A DNA stretch of 64,000 bases from Micromonospora sp. WMMD1102 (GTDB lineage Bacteria; Actinomycetota; Actinomycetes; Mycobacteriales; Micromonosporaceae): assembly GCF_029626265.1 (NCBI RefSeq), contig NZ_JARUBN010000001.1, positions 186,001 through 250,000 on the forward strand. Direction: 5' to 3'. The position numbers and the translations under genes were made by a program. This document shows positions 1 to 9,110 of the stretch, piece after piece. Numbering within the stretch: position 1 is the stretch's first letter; every line of letters begins with the position of its first letter. The notes beneath the pieces were generated by a model, which worked only from the letters and a program-made list of their open reading frames with translations, made no database searches and was not told the DNA's origin.

Positions 1-18
1 CTGCTCATCCGCGTCCAT
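1..18 (-). CDS. 5' end of a gene running off the left edge
   Basis: On the minus strand an ATG at 18 is preceded by a GAGGAGG Shine-Dalgarno-like sequence (20-28, spacing rather short) and opens a frame reading M-D-A-D-E-Q before the window ends. It would be divergent from the DJ-1 gene at 254, so 19-253 would be a shared promoter region. Only six codons are visible, so no product can be named, and a start at 8 is also possible. Confidence 0.35.
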
Positions 19-253
19 TCGCCTCCTCGCCGAATACGTACGGGCACTTCAGGTGATCACGATAGGCCGCCTGCACTCGGTGGCGCGCGGGGGCAATTGT
101 GCAGAGTGCATCCCAGGAGGTGTGCGAAACCCATACGGAGGTCGTTACTGGCGGCACTGGTCGCTTTCCCCCAGGCAGATGAGACTTCACTGCGTCACGC
201 CGCACCTGAAGCCCGGACCTCGCCGGTCCCGGCCGGAGATCCCGGAGGCCAGC

Positions 254-2104
254 ATGCAGAGCACCGAGCAGCTCACCCATACCGAGCAGCTCACCCATCA
301 GGAGCACACCACCGGGTTCGGACATCACACCGGAAGGCGCCGACGCTGGGGACACTTCGTCCTTCACTATCTGGAAATGGTTGCTGCGATGGTGGTCGGC
401 ATGTTCGTCCTCGGAGGGGTGCTTCGCGCGGTACTCGCCGCCATGGGCGTGGACTACTCCATGGCGCGCGCCCCGGAGCTGGTGATCCTGGAGATGGGAT
501 TCACCATGGCGCTGGGGATGGCCGCCTGGATGCGCTACCGGCGTCACGGCTGGGCGAGCATCCTTGAGATGAGCGCCGCCATGCTCGTGCCAGCGGTCGC
601 CGTGCTCCCGCCGGTGTGGCTGGACGTCCTGGACAGCGGGACGGCAATGGCCCTGGAGCACGTGACAATGTTTCCGCTCATGCTGGCCGTGATGCTGCGG
701 CGGCGCGACGAGTACGCGGCCGCCCACGGCGGGAGCCGCCGGGTCGTGCGGATGCTCGGCCGCGGCCTGTTCGTCCTGCTCGCCTTTCTCCTCGTCCCGG
801 CCGCCGTGGCCACCGCCGGCTCCATCGGCTACGAGCGAAGCCGATACACGCAGCCCGAGGCCACCACCACGGCCGCCGCGGCAGTTGCCGCCGCGAGACC
901 GCTGGCACACGACGCCAGCAAGCCGACCGCCGTGGTGGTCGTCGGAAGCAGCGGCGCCAACATCGCCGACACGCTGGTCCCGTACGAGGTCCTGGCCACC
1001 ACGGGAGCGTTCAACGTCTACACCGTTGCGGCCGAACGCCGCCCGGTGCCCCTGCTCGGCGGGCTGGACCTCGTCCCTGACCTCAGCTTTGCGCAATTGG
1101 ACCAGCAGTTGGGCGGTTCGGCCCCGGACGTCACCATCGTGCCGGACATGCCGGACTCCGAGTCCAGCGACGCCGCGGTGACCGCGTGGTTGCGGGACAC
1201 CGCGAGCGACGGGCTGCTGCTGAGCGTATGCACCGGTGCACGGCTGCTCGCCGAAGCCGGGCTGCTGGACGGCCGCGACGCGACGTCGCACTGGTTCAGG
1301 CTCGACGAGCTCCAGCAGAACCATCCCGAGGTGAACTGGCAGCGCGGCATCCGCTACATCGACGACGGTGACGTGATCAGCACCGGCGGATTGTTGTCCT
1401 CCGTCGACGGGGCACTCCGGGTCGTCGAGCGGCTCGTGGACGCCGACGCCGCCGCGGCGGCCGCCCGGGCCGTTGGTTGGGAGTCTTACTCCCCTGGCAA
1501 CGCCGCGACGCTCCCCCGGTCGCAGCTGGCCCCCGCCGACGCCATCACGCACCTGCTCAACCTCGGCTTTCGTGCGAACGTCACCACCGTCGGTGTGGTG
1601 CTCACCGAGGGGGTCGGCGAAATCGAGTTGGCCTCGGCGTTCGCCCCGTACGCCGAGGTCAAGTCTGCCCGGACCCTCGCAATCGCGGCACATGGCGACA
1701 GCGTCCGCTCCCGCCACGGCCTGACGTTCGTCCCACGGGCCGACCTGGCCGCCGCGAGCCGCGTCGACCGGCTACTGGTCCCTGGCGCCGGCATCGCGGC
1801 CAGCCCCGCCCCCGATGTCGCCGCCGCCGCCCGCCGCGCCGACGTGCCCATGCAGTACCTGCACCAACAGTCGGGCTTCGCGTTCGACGCGACCCTACGG
1901 GACATGGCCCGCACCATGGACGTGCCCACGGCCCGGTGGAGCGCCAAGATTCTGGAGTACCGCACCGCCGAACTCGGGATGTCCGGTTCGGGGGTGCCGT
2001 GGATGCTCGGGCTGAGCCCGCTCCTCTTCGGCCTGGCCGGTCTGGCCGCCGCCCTCGGCACCGTGCGGCTGGCACGCTGCCGCACCCGCACCCGCCGGTC
2101 CTGA
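254..2104 (+). CDS. Membrane-anchored protein with two DJ-1/PfpI domains
   Basis: 616 residues from the ATG at 254, chosen because CGGAGG lies upstream at a suitable distance and the frame 5' of it is not protein-like. Residues 34-190 carry about five hydrophobic segments. Residues 223-410 form a DJ-1/PfpI (class I amidotransferase-like) domain with the nucleophile elbow S-V-C-T-G-A-R (Cys326) followed by the family's typical D-A-T-S-H-W. Residues 440-570 look like a second, weaker DJ-1 fold in which no elbow cysteine is present. A last hydrophobic segment spans 581-603, with an Arg-rich tail. The soluble domains are therefore tethered to the membrane at both ends. Family members include glyoxalases, deglycase-like proteins and the sensory half of GATase1-AraC regulators; which role applies here is unknown. 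The N-terminus contains a short direct repeat (E-Q-L-T-H twice). Confidence 0.8.
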   Translation: MQSTEQLTHTEQLTHQEHTTGFGHHTGRRRRWGHFVLHYLEMVAAMVVGMFVLGGVLRAVLAAMGVDYSMARAPELVILEMGFTMALGMAAWMRYRRHGWASILEMSAAMLVPAVAVLPPVWLDVLDSGTAMALEHVTMFPLMLAVMLRRRDEYAAAHGGSRRVVRMLGRGLFVLLAFLLVPAAVATAGSIGYERSRYTQPEATTTAAAAVAAARPLAHDASKPTAVVVVGSSGANIADTLVPYEVLATTGAFNVYTVAAERRPVPLLGGLDLVPDLSFAQLDQQLGGSAPDVTIVPDMPDSESSDAAVTAWLRDTASDGLLLSVCTGARLLAEAGLLDGRDATSHWFRLDELQQNHPEVNWQRGIRYIDDGDVISTGGLLSSVDGALRVVERLVDADAAAAAARAVGWESYSPGNAATLPRSQLAPADAITHLLNLGFRANVTTVGVVLTEGVGEIELASAFAPYAEVKSARTLAIAAHGDSVRSRHGLTFVPRADLAAASRVDRLLVPGAGIAASPAPDVAAAARRADVPMQYLHQQSGFAFDATLRDMARTMDVPTARWSAKILEYRTAELGMSGSGVPWMLGLSPLLFGLAGLAAALGTVRLARCRTRTRRS

Positions 2105-2509
2105 CTCCCTTACACACCGCTGAGGCCCGCTGTCCACACCCATCGTCCGGGAGCGAACAGCGGCCTCAGCGGTTGGGCTCGCCACGCCGGCGCAGGTCGT
2201 ACGCCATGCCGCTCAAGGTACCCGAAGGCGCTCTCGTCCGTCGTAGTCCTCAGGAACCCGCGTACCGTCGTTGTGTCGACACCTTTCGGCAGAACGTCCG
2301 GCGACTGGTCGCCGCAGCGAGAAGTCGTCACCGGGTGGCTCGGCACTTCTCGTTCCCGCTGAACGGGGGAGGCTGGTCGACCGCCAACGGTGCCAGCGTC
2401 GTGCACGCGCTTGCGAACCTCACGCCAGGAGTCCGGACGCCTATCGACATGGTGTCCGGGCTCCTGGCGCTGAATGCGGTGCCTTATGGGGATGGGCACC
2501 CTGCTGGGA
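2105..2509. other. Intergenic region between convergent genes, no gene seen
   Basis: Open frames exist on both strands but none has a ribosome site, a coherent domain or convincing codon bias. The stretch separates the 3' ends of the DJ-1 gene and the subtilase gene. I see no strong terminator hairpin and no repeat. Confidence 0.5.
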
Positions 2510-5503
2510 TCAGGCGGTTCCCATGACGATGGTTTGACCGCGCACCGTCGAGGCGTCGCGGTACTCGATGACACCCAGGTAGCGGGTCGCCGCAGTCAGC
2601 CCCGACCAGCTGGCCGTCAGGCTCACCTGCTCTCCGATGGTCACGGCGGCCTCGGGCGGGGTGATGGTCAGGTTGCCCGCTGCGCTGGGCGAAACCACGA
2701 AGGCGTTCAACAGCACGTCCTGCTCGGTCACGCCGGGAGCGGTGGCGTACTGCACCAGGTAAACGTCGTAGGTGCCCGCCGTGGTGGTCATGAACGACTC
2801 TTCCGAACTGCTGCCGCCGCTGCTGGCCACACGGACGCCATCTTTGTATATGTGCAGATCGATGTCCGCGCCGTCCGGATAGTCACCGTCAAAGGTGGCG
2901 AACCGGGCCAGCTTGCTTCCGGCGGGAACGGTGACGGTCACCTTACCCACCGCCGGCCCCTCCGCGGGGTTCGTGACGTTGAAGGCGGTCTCCCTGCCCA
3001 CCAAGTGCTTGGTGGTGACCGCCGATGGCACGAGGCCGCTGACGTTGGCCGTCAGCGTGCCGGTGAAGCCAGCGCGCACCGAGACCTCGGCGGAGCCGCT
3101 GGGTCCGGTGAGGGCTACCCTGGCCGGCGCGATGATCGGGACCGCCCGCAGCGCGATGGGGCTGCGTACCCTGTGGCCATCGTTGTCCAGCCAGGTGAGC
3201 GAGCCGAAGGACCAGGAGCCGTAGGCAGCGGTCGTGCGGGTGATCTCCACCGTGTACGTCGCCGTCCGATCCGGCCGCACGAGCAGCGTCGACGGGGTGA
3301 CCCGCACCGTGTGGCCCTCGGGAGCCTCGATCTTCGACACGTACGTGCCCATCTTGCCGGTGGTGTTACGCACCGTACGCGTGATGGTCTGCTTGCCGGT
3401 CAGGTCGCCGACCGCGATCGAGGGGTAGTTGAGAGCGCTCGGATCGATCGAGCCGTAGTCGGCGCAGTCATTGTTGCCGATCACCAACTGCTCACCGGTG
3501 CCGCAGACGAACCGCGCCCAGTCCAGCGGCCCGGAGTCGTATGCCAGACCCGGGTCGAACACGTCAACCGGGCGGACGAACCCGGCTCCGTAGTCGAACG
3601 GGGTCGCCGCGACGCCACCGACGCGTTGGAAAGCCGCCCCGGTGTTGTCCACCTGACTCGCCGTGGTCATGATCGCAGACTTGACCATCATTGGCGTCCA
3701 GGTCGGGTTCTTCTGCTTGACCAAGGCGGCGATGCCGGCGATGTGCGGGCTCGCCATCGACGTCCCGGAGTACGACGCGAAGTTCTCACCGGCGTTGCCG
3801 CCCGGTGCCACCGCGGCGATCACGTCAACGCCCGGCGCCATGATATCCGGCTTGAGCAGGTCACCGCCGGCGGCGATGGCCGGACCCGCCGAGGAGTTAC
3901 TCGCGATCTGCGGTGCGCGCAGCGTCTTCTGCGCCGCTGCTGCCATCGATGCCGTCGGGTTGGCGGTGCCAGCGAGATAGGCCCGGATAGCCACGCCCTC
4001 GGCCGTGCCGACGTGGACGGTCGGCACGACGTGGATATCGGCGTCGATCGTATTGTCCGTCGGGTTGTACATGATCATGCCTACGCCGCCAGCCTGCTTG
4101 ACCGCGCGACTCTTGTCGGTACGGCCGATGTTTTGTCCCCCGCGGGCGCAAAGCACGACCGTGCCGGCCACCTTGGCCGGATCGAGGGAGCCGATCCTGC
4201 AGAACTCCGCGTCCGTGACCGGCGTACCGGGGGCCGGCACGCTGACCGAGTCGACCAGCGGGGTCGGCGGCAACGCGTCGCCGAAGCCAGCCGAGGTGTA
4301 CGTGGTGCCGTCGCCCAGCGTCACCGACTTCTCGAAGGTGCGACCGTGGGTTCCCGACGCCGTCGTGGTGACCCAGGGGGCGGTTTTTCCGACCGTGCCG
4401 GCGCGCGGACCGGTGTTGCCGGCCGAGGTCGCGACGAAGACGCCAGCCGCGGCTGCGTTGTAGAAGGCCAACTGGACGACGTCAGTCACCGTGTCCGAGG
4501 GGCCGCTGATCGAGAAGTTGAGGACATCGACACCGTCGGCCACCGCGTCGTCGATCGCCGCGACCTCCTCGAGGAGGCCACAGCCGCCGCCCCCGCCGGA
4601 CTCCTGCCAACAGGCCTTGTACGCCGCGATCCGCGCCGCCGGTGCGATACCGCTGATCCTGCCTACGGTCACGCCGCCGACGGCGGCGGTGACGCCGTTG
4701 TTGCCGGCCGCGATGCTCGTCGTGTGCGAGCCGTGTCCGTTGTAGTCGCGCGGTGACTCGAACTCCGCGTCGATGGGCCGGTTGCCGAACTTGTAGTAGC
4801 GGGCCCCAATAATCTTGTTCGTGCACCGCACCGGCGCTTCCGGGGCGTCGACACACTCCCCGGTCCACTTCTTGGCGATGATGTCGACGTCGGGGCGCGG
4901 CTCGGGCAACGGCGCGAAGCTGGGGTTGTCGGATGAGATTCCGCTGTCCACGATGCCGACGATCATCCCCTCGCCGGCCCGCGAGACGTCGCCGAACTGC
5001 CGGGCCCAGGTGCCGTTCGGGCCGTCCAAACCGAGAAAGGTCGGCGTGTGACTGGTGTCGAGTGGGGAGAACTCCTGCTTCCAAAGCTTCCACACCCCGG
5101 GAGTGCGGCTTAGTCGCGCGACCTCAACGCCACTCAGTTCCGCTGCGACGCCGTTGATGACGACGTCGTACTCGGCGACAACCTTCCTGTTATCAACCTT
5201 CGCTTCGCGAAGCACCTGGGCGCGCCCCGCCCGGATGTGATCGCGGTAGGCTGAGTAGCTTTCGGACCTGCGGTTGAGCTTTTCCCCGCCGGAGGGCCTG
5301 GTCGCGGCGATGCCGCTGACTCCGCCGGTGTAGGTCGCGATCGGTGGGCTCTCGAACTGCACCAGGTAGAGACCGGTCGCCGCGGAGGCCGATGGGGCGG
5401 CGTTCGCCAGGCTTCCTCCTCCCGTCATCGCGAGCACGGTGACAGCCATGGTCGCGATCGAGAGAGCCGGACGCCGGAGCCTGGCCCGGGGTGAGAATGA
5501 CAA
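2510..5503 (-). CDS. Secreted subtilisin-like serine protease with PA domain
   Basis: Peptidase family S8, about 997 residues. The start is taken as TTG 5503 because GGAGG (5510-5514) sits exactly 6 nt upstream; the TTG at 5509 abuts that site. Order of parts: signal peptide (Arg-rich start, hydrophobic core, A-N-A-A-P region near residue 38), an I9-type propeptide (about 45-150), then the catalytic domain with Asp in G-I-V-D-S-G (about 186), His in G-H-G-S-H-T (about 260) and Ser in S-G-T-S-M-A-S-P (about 582). A PA (protease-associated) insert lies at about 420-520, between His and Ser, as in plant-type and lactocepin-type subtilases. An Fn3-like domain follows, then a C-terminal pre-peptidase-like beta domain. 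Predicted to act outside the cell on protein substrates. It stands alone as a transcription unit. Confidence 0.92.
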   Translation of the reverse strand: MSFSPRARLRRPALSIATMAVTVLAMTGGGSLANAAPSASAATGLYLVQFESPPIATYTGGVSGIAATRPSGGEKLNRRSESYSAYRDHIRAGRAQVLREAKVDNRKVVAEYDVVINGVAAELSGVEVARLSRTPGVWKLWKQEFSPLDTSHTPTFLGLDGPNGTWARQFGDVSRAGEGMIVGIVDSGISSDNPSFAPLPEPRPDVDIIAKKWTGECVDAPEAPVRCTNKIIGARYYKFGNRPIDAEFESPRDYNGHGSHTTSIAAGNNGVTAAVGGVTVGRISGIAPAARIAAYKACWQESGGGGGCGLLEEVAAIDDAVADGVDVLNFSISGPSDTVTDVVQLAFYNAAAAGVFVATSAGNTGPRAGTVGKTAPWVTTTASGTHGRTFEKSVTLGDGTTYTSAGFGDALPPTPLVDSVSVPAPGTPVTDAEFCRIGSLDPAKVAGTVVLCARGGQNIGRTDKSRAVKQAGGVGMIMYNPTDNTIDADIHVVPTVHVGTAEGVAIRAYLAGTANPTASMAAAAQKTLRAPQIASNSSAGPAIAAGGDLLKPDIMAPGVDVIAAVAPGGNAGENFASYSGTSMASPHIAGIAALVKQKNPTWTPMMVKSAIMTTASQVDNTGAAFQRVGGVAATPFDYGAGFVRPVDVFDPGLAYDSGPLDWARFVCGTGEQLVIGNNDCADYGSIDPSALNYPSIAVGDLTGKQTITRTVRNTTGKMGTYVSKIEAPEGHTVRVTPSTLLVRPDRTATYTVEITRTTAAYGSWSFGSLTWLDNDGHRVRSPIALRAVPIIAPARVALTGPSGSAEVSVRAGFTGTLTANVSGLVPSAVTTKHLVGRETAFNVTNPAEGPAVGKVTVTVPAGSKLARFATFDGDYPDGADIDLHIYKDGVRVASSGGSSSEESFMTTTAGTYDVYLVQYATAPGVTEQDVLLNAFVVSPSAAGNLTITPPEAAVTIGEQVSLTASWSGLTAATRYLGVIEYRDASTVRGQTIVMGTA

Positions 5504-5829
5504 TGTCAACCTCCGTTACGTGCGGCCCGTGCGGTCCAGCCAGGAGGCTCCGCGCTATTCGACGAATCCCTAGCACCTGGACGAGACGCACCATGTCCGC
5601 AATCCATAGACAAACACCGGCAACCTAGGCCCCCCGGTCTTCATCTCTGCTTCACGGCGGATGCACCGACATGACGCGCCAGGTGTGTCGTGTCTGGCCT
5701 TCAGGGCGTACGCCTCCTACCAGCCGTCGACCGTCTCCCGTGGCTGCCCGTCGACCGTGAAAAGCCCCTTCGACCCGCGGCCTTCCATCGTGGATGCCGG
5801 AGACGGGCGCGACCAGACTGCGGGCATAG
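5504..5829. other. Subtilase upstream region and unassigned flank of the IS remnant
   Basis: 5510-5514 is the ribosome-binding site of the subtilase gene and its promoter should lie within about 100 nt further on. The remainder, up to the first recognisable transposase codons at 5830, contains only short overlapping frames on both strands. I could not match them to the 5' part of the transposase or to inverted terminal repeats. Confidence 0.4.
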
Positions 5830-6345
5830 AACGCCTGCGCGCGGAAGCAGGACACCGCACAGGGCATCTTCCTACGGGTACGCCCGGCCGGACACCGCGT
5901 GGCGCGTGACATCGACGGCACCTTGTCCGAGCGATGGCCGATCGCCCAATGGCCCGACGACCAGCTCGAGCCAGTCAAGTACCGGCTGTCCAGCCTGTCC
6001 GCCACTACCAGCCACGCCGACCTGGTCCACTACGGCAAGACCCGCTGGCGCATCGAACACGACTGCCGCGAACTCAAGACCGGCCTCGGCCTGGACCACT
6101 TCGAAGGGCGCTCCTTCACCGGCTGGCACCGCCGCGTCACCCTCGTCACCGCCGCGCACCTGTTCATCACCGGACTGCGCCTGGACCCAAAAGCGGCTGC
6201 GCCGGCCTGACCCTTCACACGGTCATCCGCGAGCTACAACGACTCCTCGCGACCTGGAACCGGCGCCTGCCTCAGGTGCCACCAACCCGTGAAACCGTAC
6301 ATCGCGACAAACGCCACAGAACCTGGCGAACTATCACTAGTCGTC
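5830..6345 (+). pseudogene. Degenerate 3' fragment of an IS701-type transposase
   Basis: The frame after the TAG at 5827 reads V-R-P-A-G-H-R, then W-P-I-A-Q-W-P, then R-W-R-I-E-H-D-C-R-E-L-K and G-L-G-L-D-H-F-E-G-R-S, the conserved C-terminal block of IS701/IS4-like transposases including the E of the DDE triad. It stops at 6208-6210. The expected continuation T-V-I-R-E-L-Q-R-L-L-A-T-W is in another frame (about 6204-6258), and the usual C-terminal C-x-x-C-H-Q-P motif returns to the first frame (about 6268-6288). So the copy is 5' truncated and carries at least two frameshifts. It cannot encode an active enzyme. It marks past insertion activity beside the AT-richer locus that follows. Confidence 0.82.
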
Positions 6346-6684
6346 TGTGGCATCAGGGCGGATGCCTACGTCAGGCCTCGGTCCAGACGATCCGAACGTC
6401 ACGATTGCCGTCGTTTGAACGGTTGGAGAGCGGCTCCGAAACGTGCGTGAACGTCGGCGTTCGGGGACCCGGCGACCGAGGATCGTCTCCCCCGTCGCCG
6501 TTGCTGTCGACGCGGCGGTGGAATCCTCGATGGCACCTTCAGACAGACCTTCCGGCATTGATGTCGCCTCCCCGACATGGACGTTGCGTGAAGAGCTGAT
6601 TACGAAGAGGGTTTCAATTCCAGCGGAATCCGGTGCCGTTGGTATCTCATGCCAATAGTCGGTGAGCATTACGTGAGGCGGATC
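6346..6684. other. Spacer before the membrane-protein gene, no convincing gene
   Basis: Base composition becomes visibly less GC-rich here than in the flanking chromosome. A minus-strand frame (6337-6708, about 123 codons) and a plus-strand frame (6443-6658) overlap each other; neither has a ribosome site or a recognisable product. The promoter of the following gene should be here. Confidence 0.4.
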
Positions 6685-8673
6685 ATGATGGGCGATGATG
6701 CGCGACACTATGGTGGGGACTCCGAGCAGATCGACGAGGGCGTCGCAGATTGGGCCAATCCCCCCTCCGCAGGCATTTCGTTTCTGACCTGGCTGGCCAT
6801 CGGGGTACTCCTGGGGGTGGCCATAGTTGGGTTACCGCCCGGTTTGGGATTATTTGCCGATATCACCTGCCGGACGGTCGCGATTGCCGGCATCGTGGCA
6901 CTGCTGGTCTTACATACGCGGATTCGCTACTATTTGCCGCAGATGAAGTCACACCGCAACACCAAAGTGACCGAACTCCCGGATTATCAAGTAAACATCC
7001 TGCAACGAAGTGCAGGTCGTCGTGGTGGCATGTTGAATCCGGAGATCGCCGGTGCCGGACAGGCGCGCGCCTTCACCTTCTCCGTCATCTACCCAGCCAA
7101 CGTCCGGCAACGGATCACTGAGCGGTACGAACTCAGCCAGCGGACGCTCGTGCAGCGCGTCACTATCGACGTCCAGTTGCCGGAAAGCACCGTCCGGCAG
7201 CTACTCGGGGACCGGGGAGCGACGGGAGCCAAGACGACCAGCCGGGGGTCGGCGGTGCACGGCTCGCCGGGGGCGACCGGCGCGGCATCAGACGCAGGGG
7301 GTACCCGAGCTCACGGAGCGGCGAGCACGGATTCGCCGCACGGAGCTCCCGTCGTACTGTTTCCGGTCCTTGTCCCGCCCAAGGGGGACATGGTGGACGA
7401 CCTCCGTGTGAGCGCTGCGGATGGAAGCGCGCTACCCGTTCTCTCCTACCGGCAGTATCTCCAACTGGTGGCCCGAGTACTGCGAACACTGCTCGCCATC
7501 GCGCACAGCCAGGACCTCTCGCCGGCCTCCCACCCGAATGCGTACGATGCAGAGCATCTGGCTCTGCGGGCCATCATGCGCCGGGCCGACGGAAAAGAAC
7601 CGGACGACTCGGGCATCCAGGCGGTACGGCATCTAGCCGGATTACCCTCGCGTGAGGGCGAGCGGGTGTCGAACCTCGCGGCGCATCAACTCGCGGTGCA
7701 ACTGGTCCAGAAGCTCACCTCACACTACGCGATCGTCGCGGCTGTGCCGTGTCCGTCAGATGGACGGTTCGTGATCTCCTACCAACGCCTGATCACCCCG
7801 TCGCTGGAACTCGCCGTCCGACGGAATAGAGGTTGGTTGACCTGGGCGAAGGAGCGCGCCCGATTCGTCCTGGGCTCACGACCGGTTGACTTCAGTATCT
7901 CGCTCGACAACGCCTGTACCAGTCAAAGCTACCATTTGGTGGTGGACGGCCAGGAGGGTGTCTTCCTTGGCGCGCAGGGAGCACCGACACTTCTAGGTTA
8001 TTTCGACACACATTGGAGGCGCATAAAGGAGAGTCGGAAGTCCGGGCCCCCTCGAGAAATTCCGCCACCTCCTTACTTTCGGTTTCGAAGGCGCGGTGGT
8101 CAGCGGTACGCCCACTTCTATTCGAGATTTTTTCCCGAACCAATTGAAGGCCTTGATGGCGGGGACAAAATTCCGCACGTCCGCTTCCGTTTCTACGAGA
8201 CCCCGCCCGGTTCGGTTTTTCGCGCGGTAATCACCGGATCGGCTGCGGCGCTGCTAATTTGGTTAATCGGATTTGTCGCCTCGCGACGTCCCGATCCCGG
8301 TACGGACGTACCTGCCTTCCTTCTGGTTTTTCCGGCGCTCGCGGCTGCATGGCTCGGCTTCGACGGGCCGCCGCGACGCCTTCTGGAAGGGACGTTGGCG
8401 GCACGACTCTCGCTTCTGACTACCGTTCTTGCATCTGTGTCCGCCAGTGGCCTTTTTATGATGTTCAAAGCCAACCTGCCATACTTTCGCTGGAGGAATC
8501 CGCTGGACATCCACGTCTTGGGTATTGAATCTATGGCATGGAGCGCCTTGACTCTTGTGGCTATCGTGAACGCCATGTCTATCGGCTACATATATTTGGC
8601 CCATACGTGGGAGTTTCTTCACCTGTCCAACCGATCGAATGGTTTAGGTGGTGGGGCACAAGAGCACAGCTAG
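6685..8673 (+). CDS. Large unrecognised membrane protein
   Basis: About 662 residues from ATG 6685, chosen for GAGG at 6675-6678, 6 nt upstream; ATG 6649 and 6688 are alternatives. Two N-terminal hydrophobic segments (about 30-50 and 58-80) are followed by about 420 soluble residues, including a low-complexity Gly/Ala/Thr linker near 175-220. Four more hydrophobic segments lie in the last 170 residues. The soluble part ends with an aromatic, basic stretch (F-R-F-R-R-R-G-G-Q-R-Y and H-V-R-F-R-F-Y-E). I find no ATPase, nuclease, peptidase or transporter motif. Third codon positions use many more A and T than neighbouring genes, which suggests horizontal acquisition. The small gene at 8764 follows and may be co-transcribed. 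Function unknown. Confidence 0.75.
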   Translation: MMGDDARHYGGDSEQIDEGVADWANPPSAGISFLTWLAIGVLLGVAIVGLPPGLGLFADITCRTVAIAGIVALLVLHTRIRYYLPQMKSHRNTKVTELPDYQVNILQRSAGRRGGMLNPEIAGAGQARAFTFSVIYPANVRQRITERYELSQRTLVQRVTIDVQLPESTVRQLLGDRGATGAKTTSRGSAVHGSPGATGAASDAGGTRAHGAASTDSPHGAPVVLFPVLVPPKGDMVDDLRVSAADGSALPVLSYRQYLQLVARVLRTLLAIAHSQDLSPASHPNAYDAEHLALRAIMRRADGKEPDDSGIQAVRHLAGLPSREGERVSNLAAHQLAVQLVQKLTSHYAIVAAVPCPSDGRFVISYQRLITPSLELAVRRNRGWLTWAKERARFVLGSRPVDFSISLDNACTSQSYHLVVDGQEGVFLGAQGAPTLLGYFDTHWRRIKESRKSGPPREIPPPPYFRFRRRGGQRYAHFYSRFFPEPIEGLDGGDKIPHVRFRFYETPPGSVFRAVITGSAAALLIWLIGFVASRRPDPGTDVPAFLLVFPALAAAWLGFDGPPRRLLEGTLAARLSLLTTVLASVSASGLFMMFKANLPYFRWRNPLDIHVLGIESMAWSALTLVAIVNAMSIGYIYLAHTWEFLHLSNRSNGLGGGAQEHS

Positions 8674-8763
8674 GTTGATCACGTTATGCCCTGCTATGGT
8701 ACCAGATATGTCGCATCAAAATTGCCTGGTTGTCAGCAGCAACGAGCTCACCGGAGGGTTGCG

Positions 8764-9009
8764 GTGCCGAGATCGGAAGTAGTAGAACCGAGGCAAGGAT
8801 CCAAGCTGGTCTCACGAAGTGGTGTCAAGAACATGATAATTGATTCGACTTACCACGTCTCGCCTCATGACTGGCCCGCCGGTGCGCGGGAAACGGATCT
8901 TACCCCTGAACAGGCCAACGATGTGCTCAATGAATTCGATACCTACTATCCGATAGCGGTGCGAGGTCTTGCCACGGTGGTCGTTCCGAAACCGGCAGAT
9001 GGAGAATGA
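8764..9009 (+). CDS. Small unrecognised protein downstream of the membrane protein
   Basis: 81 residues from GTG 8764, preceded by GGAGG at 8753-8757 (spacing 6); an internal ATG at 8833 would give 58 residues. It is acidic in its second half, with D-L-T-P-E-Q-A-N-D-V-L-N-E-F-D followed by a short hydrophobic stretch I-A-V-R-G-L-A-T-V-V-V-P. No domain recognised. The gene shares the lower GC of the preceding gene, lies 90 nt after it, and ends the AT-richer stretch: sequence after about 9020 returns to very high GC. Confidence 0.6.
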   Translation: MPRSEVVEPRQGSKLVSRSGVKNMIIDSTYHVSPHDWPAGARETDLTPEQANDVLNEFDTYYPIAVRGLATVVVPKPADGE

Positions 9010-9110
9010 TCTCGTGACTCGTCGGGTCGCAACCGGGCGAGCCCTGCGCGGTTCGGACGAGACGCGATCGGGAGCAAGGCCCGATTTCACGCCCAGAGAC
9101 TGAGGCGGCG

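Noticed and set aside
5..1717. 570-codon minus-strand frame opposite the DJ-1 gene
   Set aside because: No ribosome site or domain and typical antisense composition; the plus-strand gene has a clear DJ-1 domain.
6337..6708. 123-codon minus-strand ORF before the membrane-protein gene
   Set aside because: Its start region overlaps the start of the plus-strand gene, there is no ribosome site, and the product is low-complexity Ser/Thr/Arg sequence.
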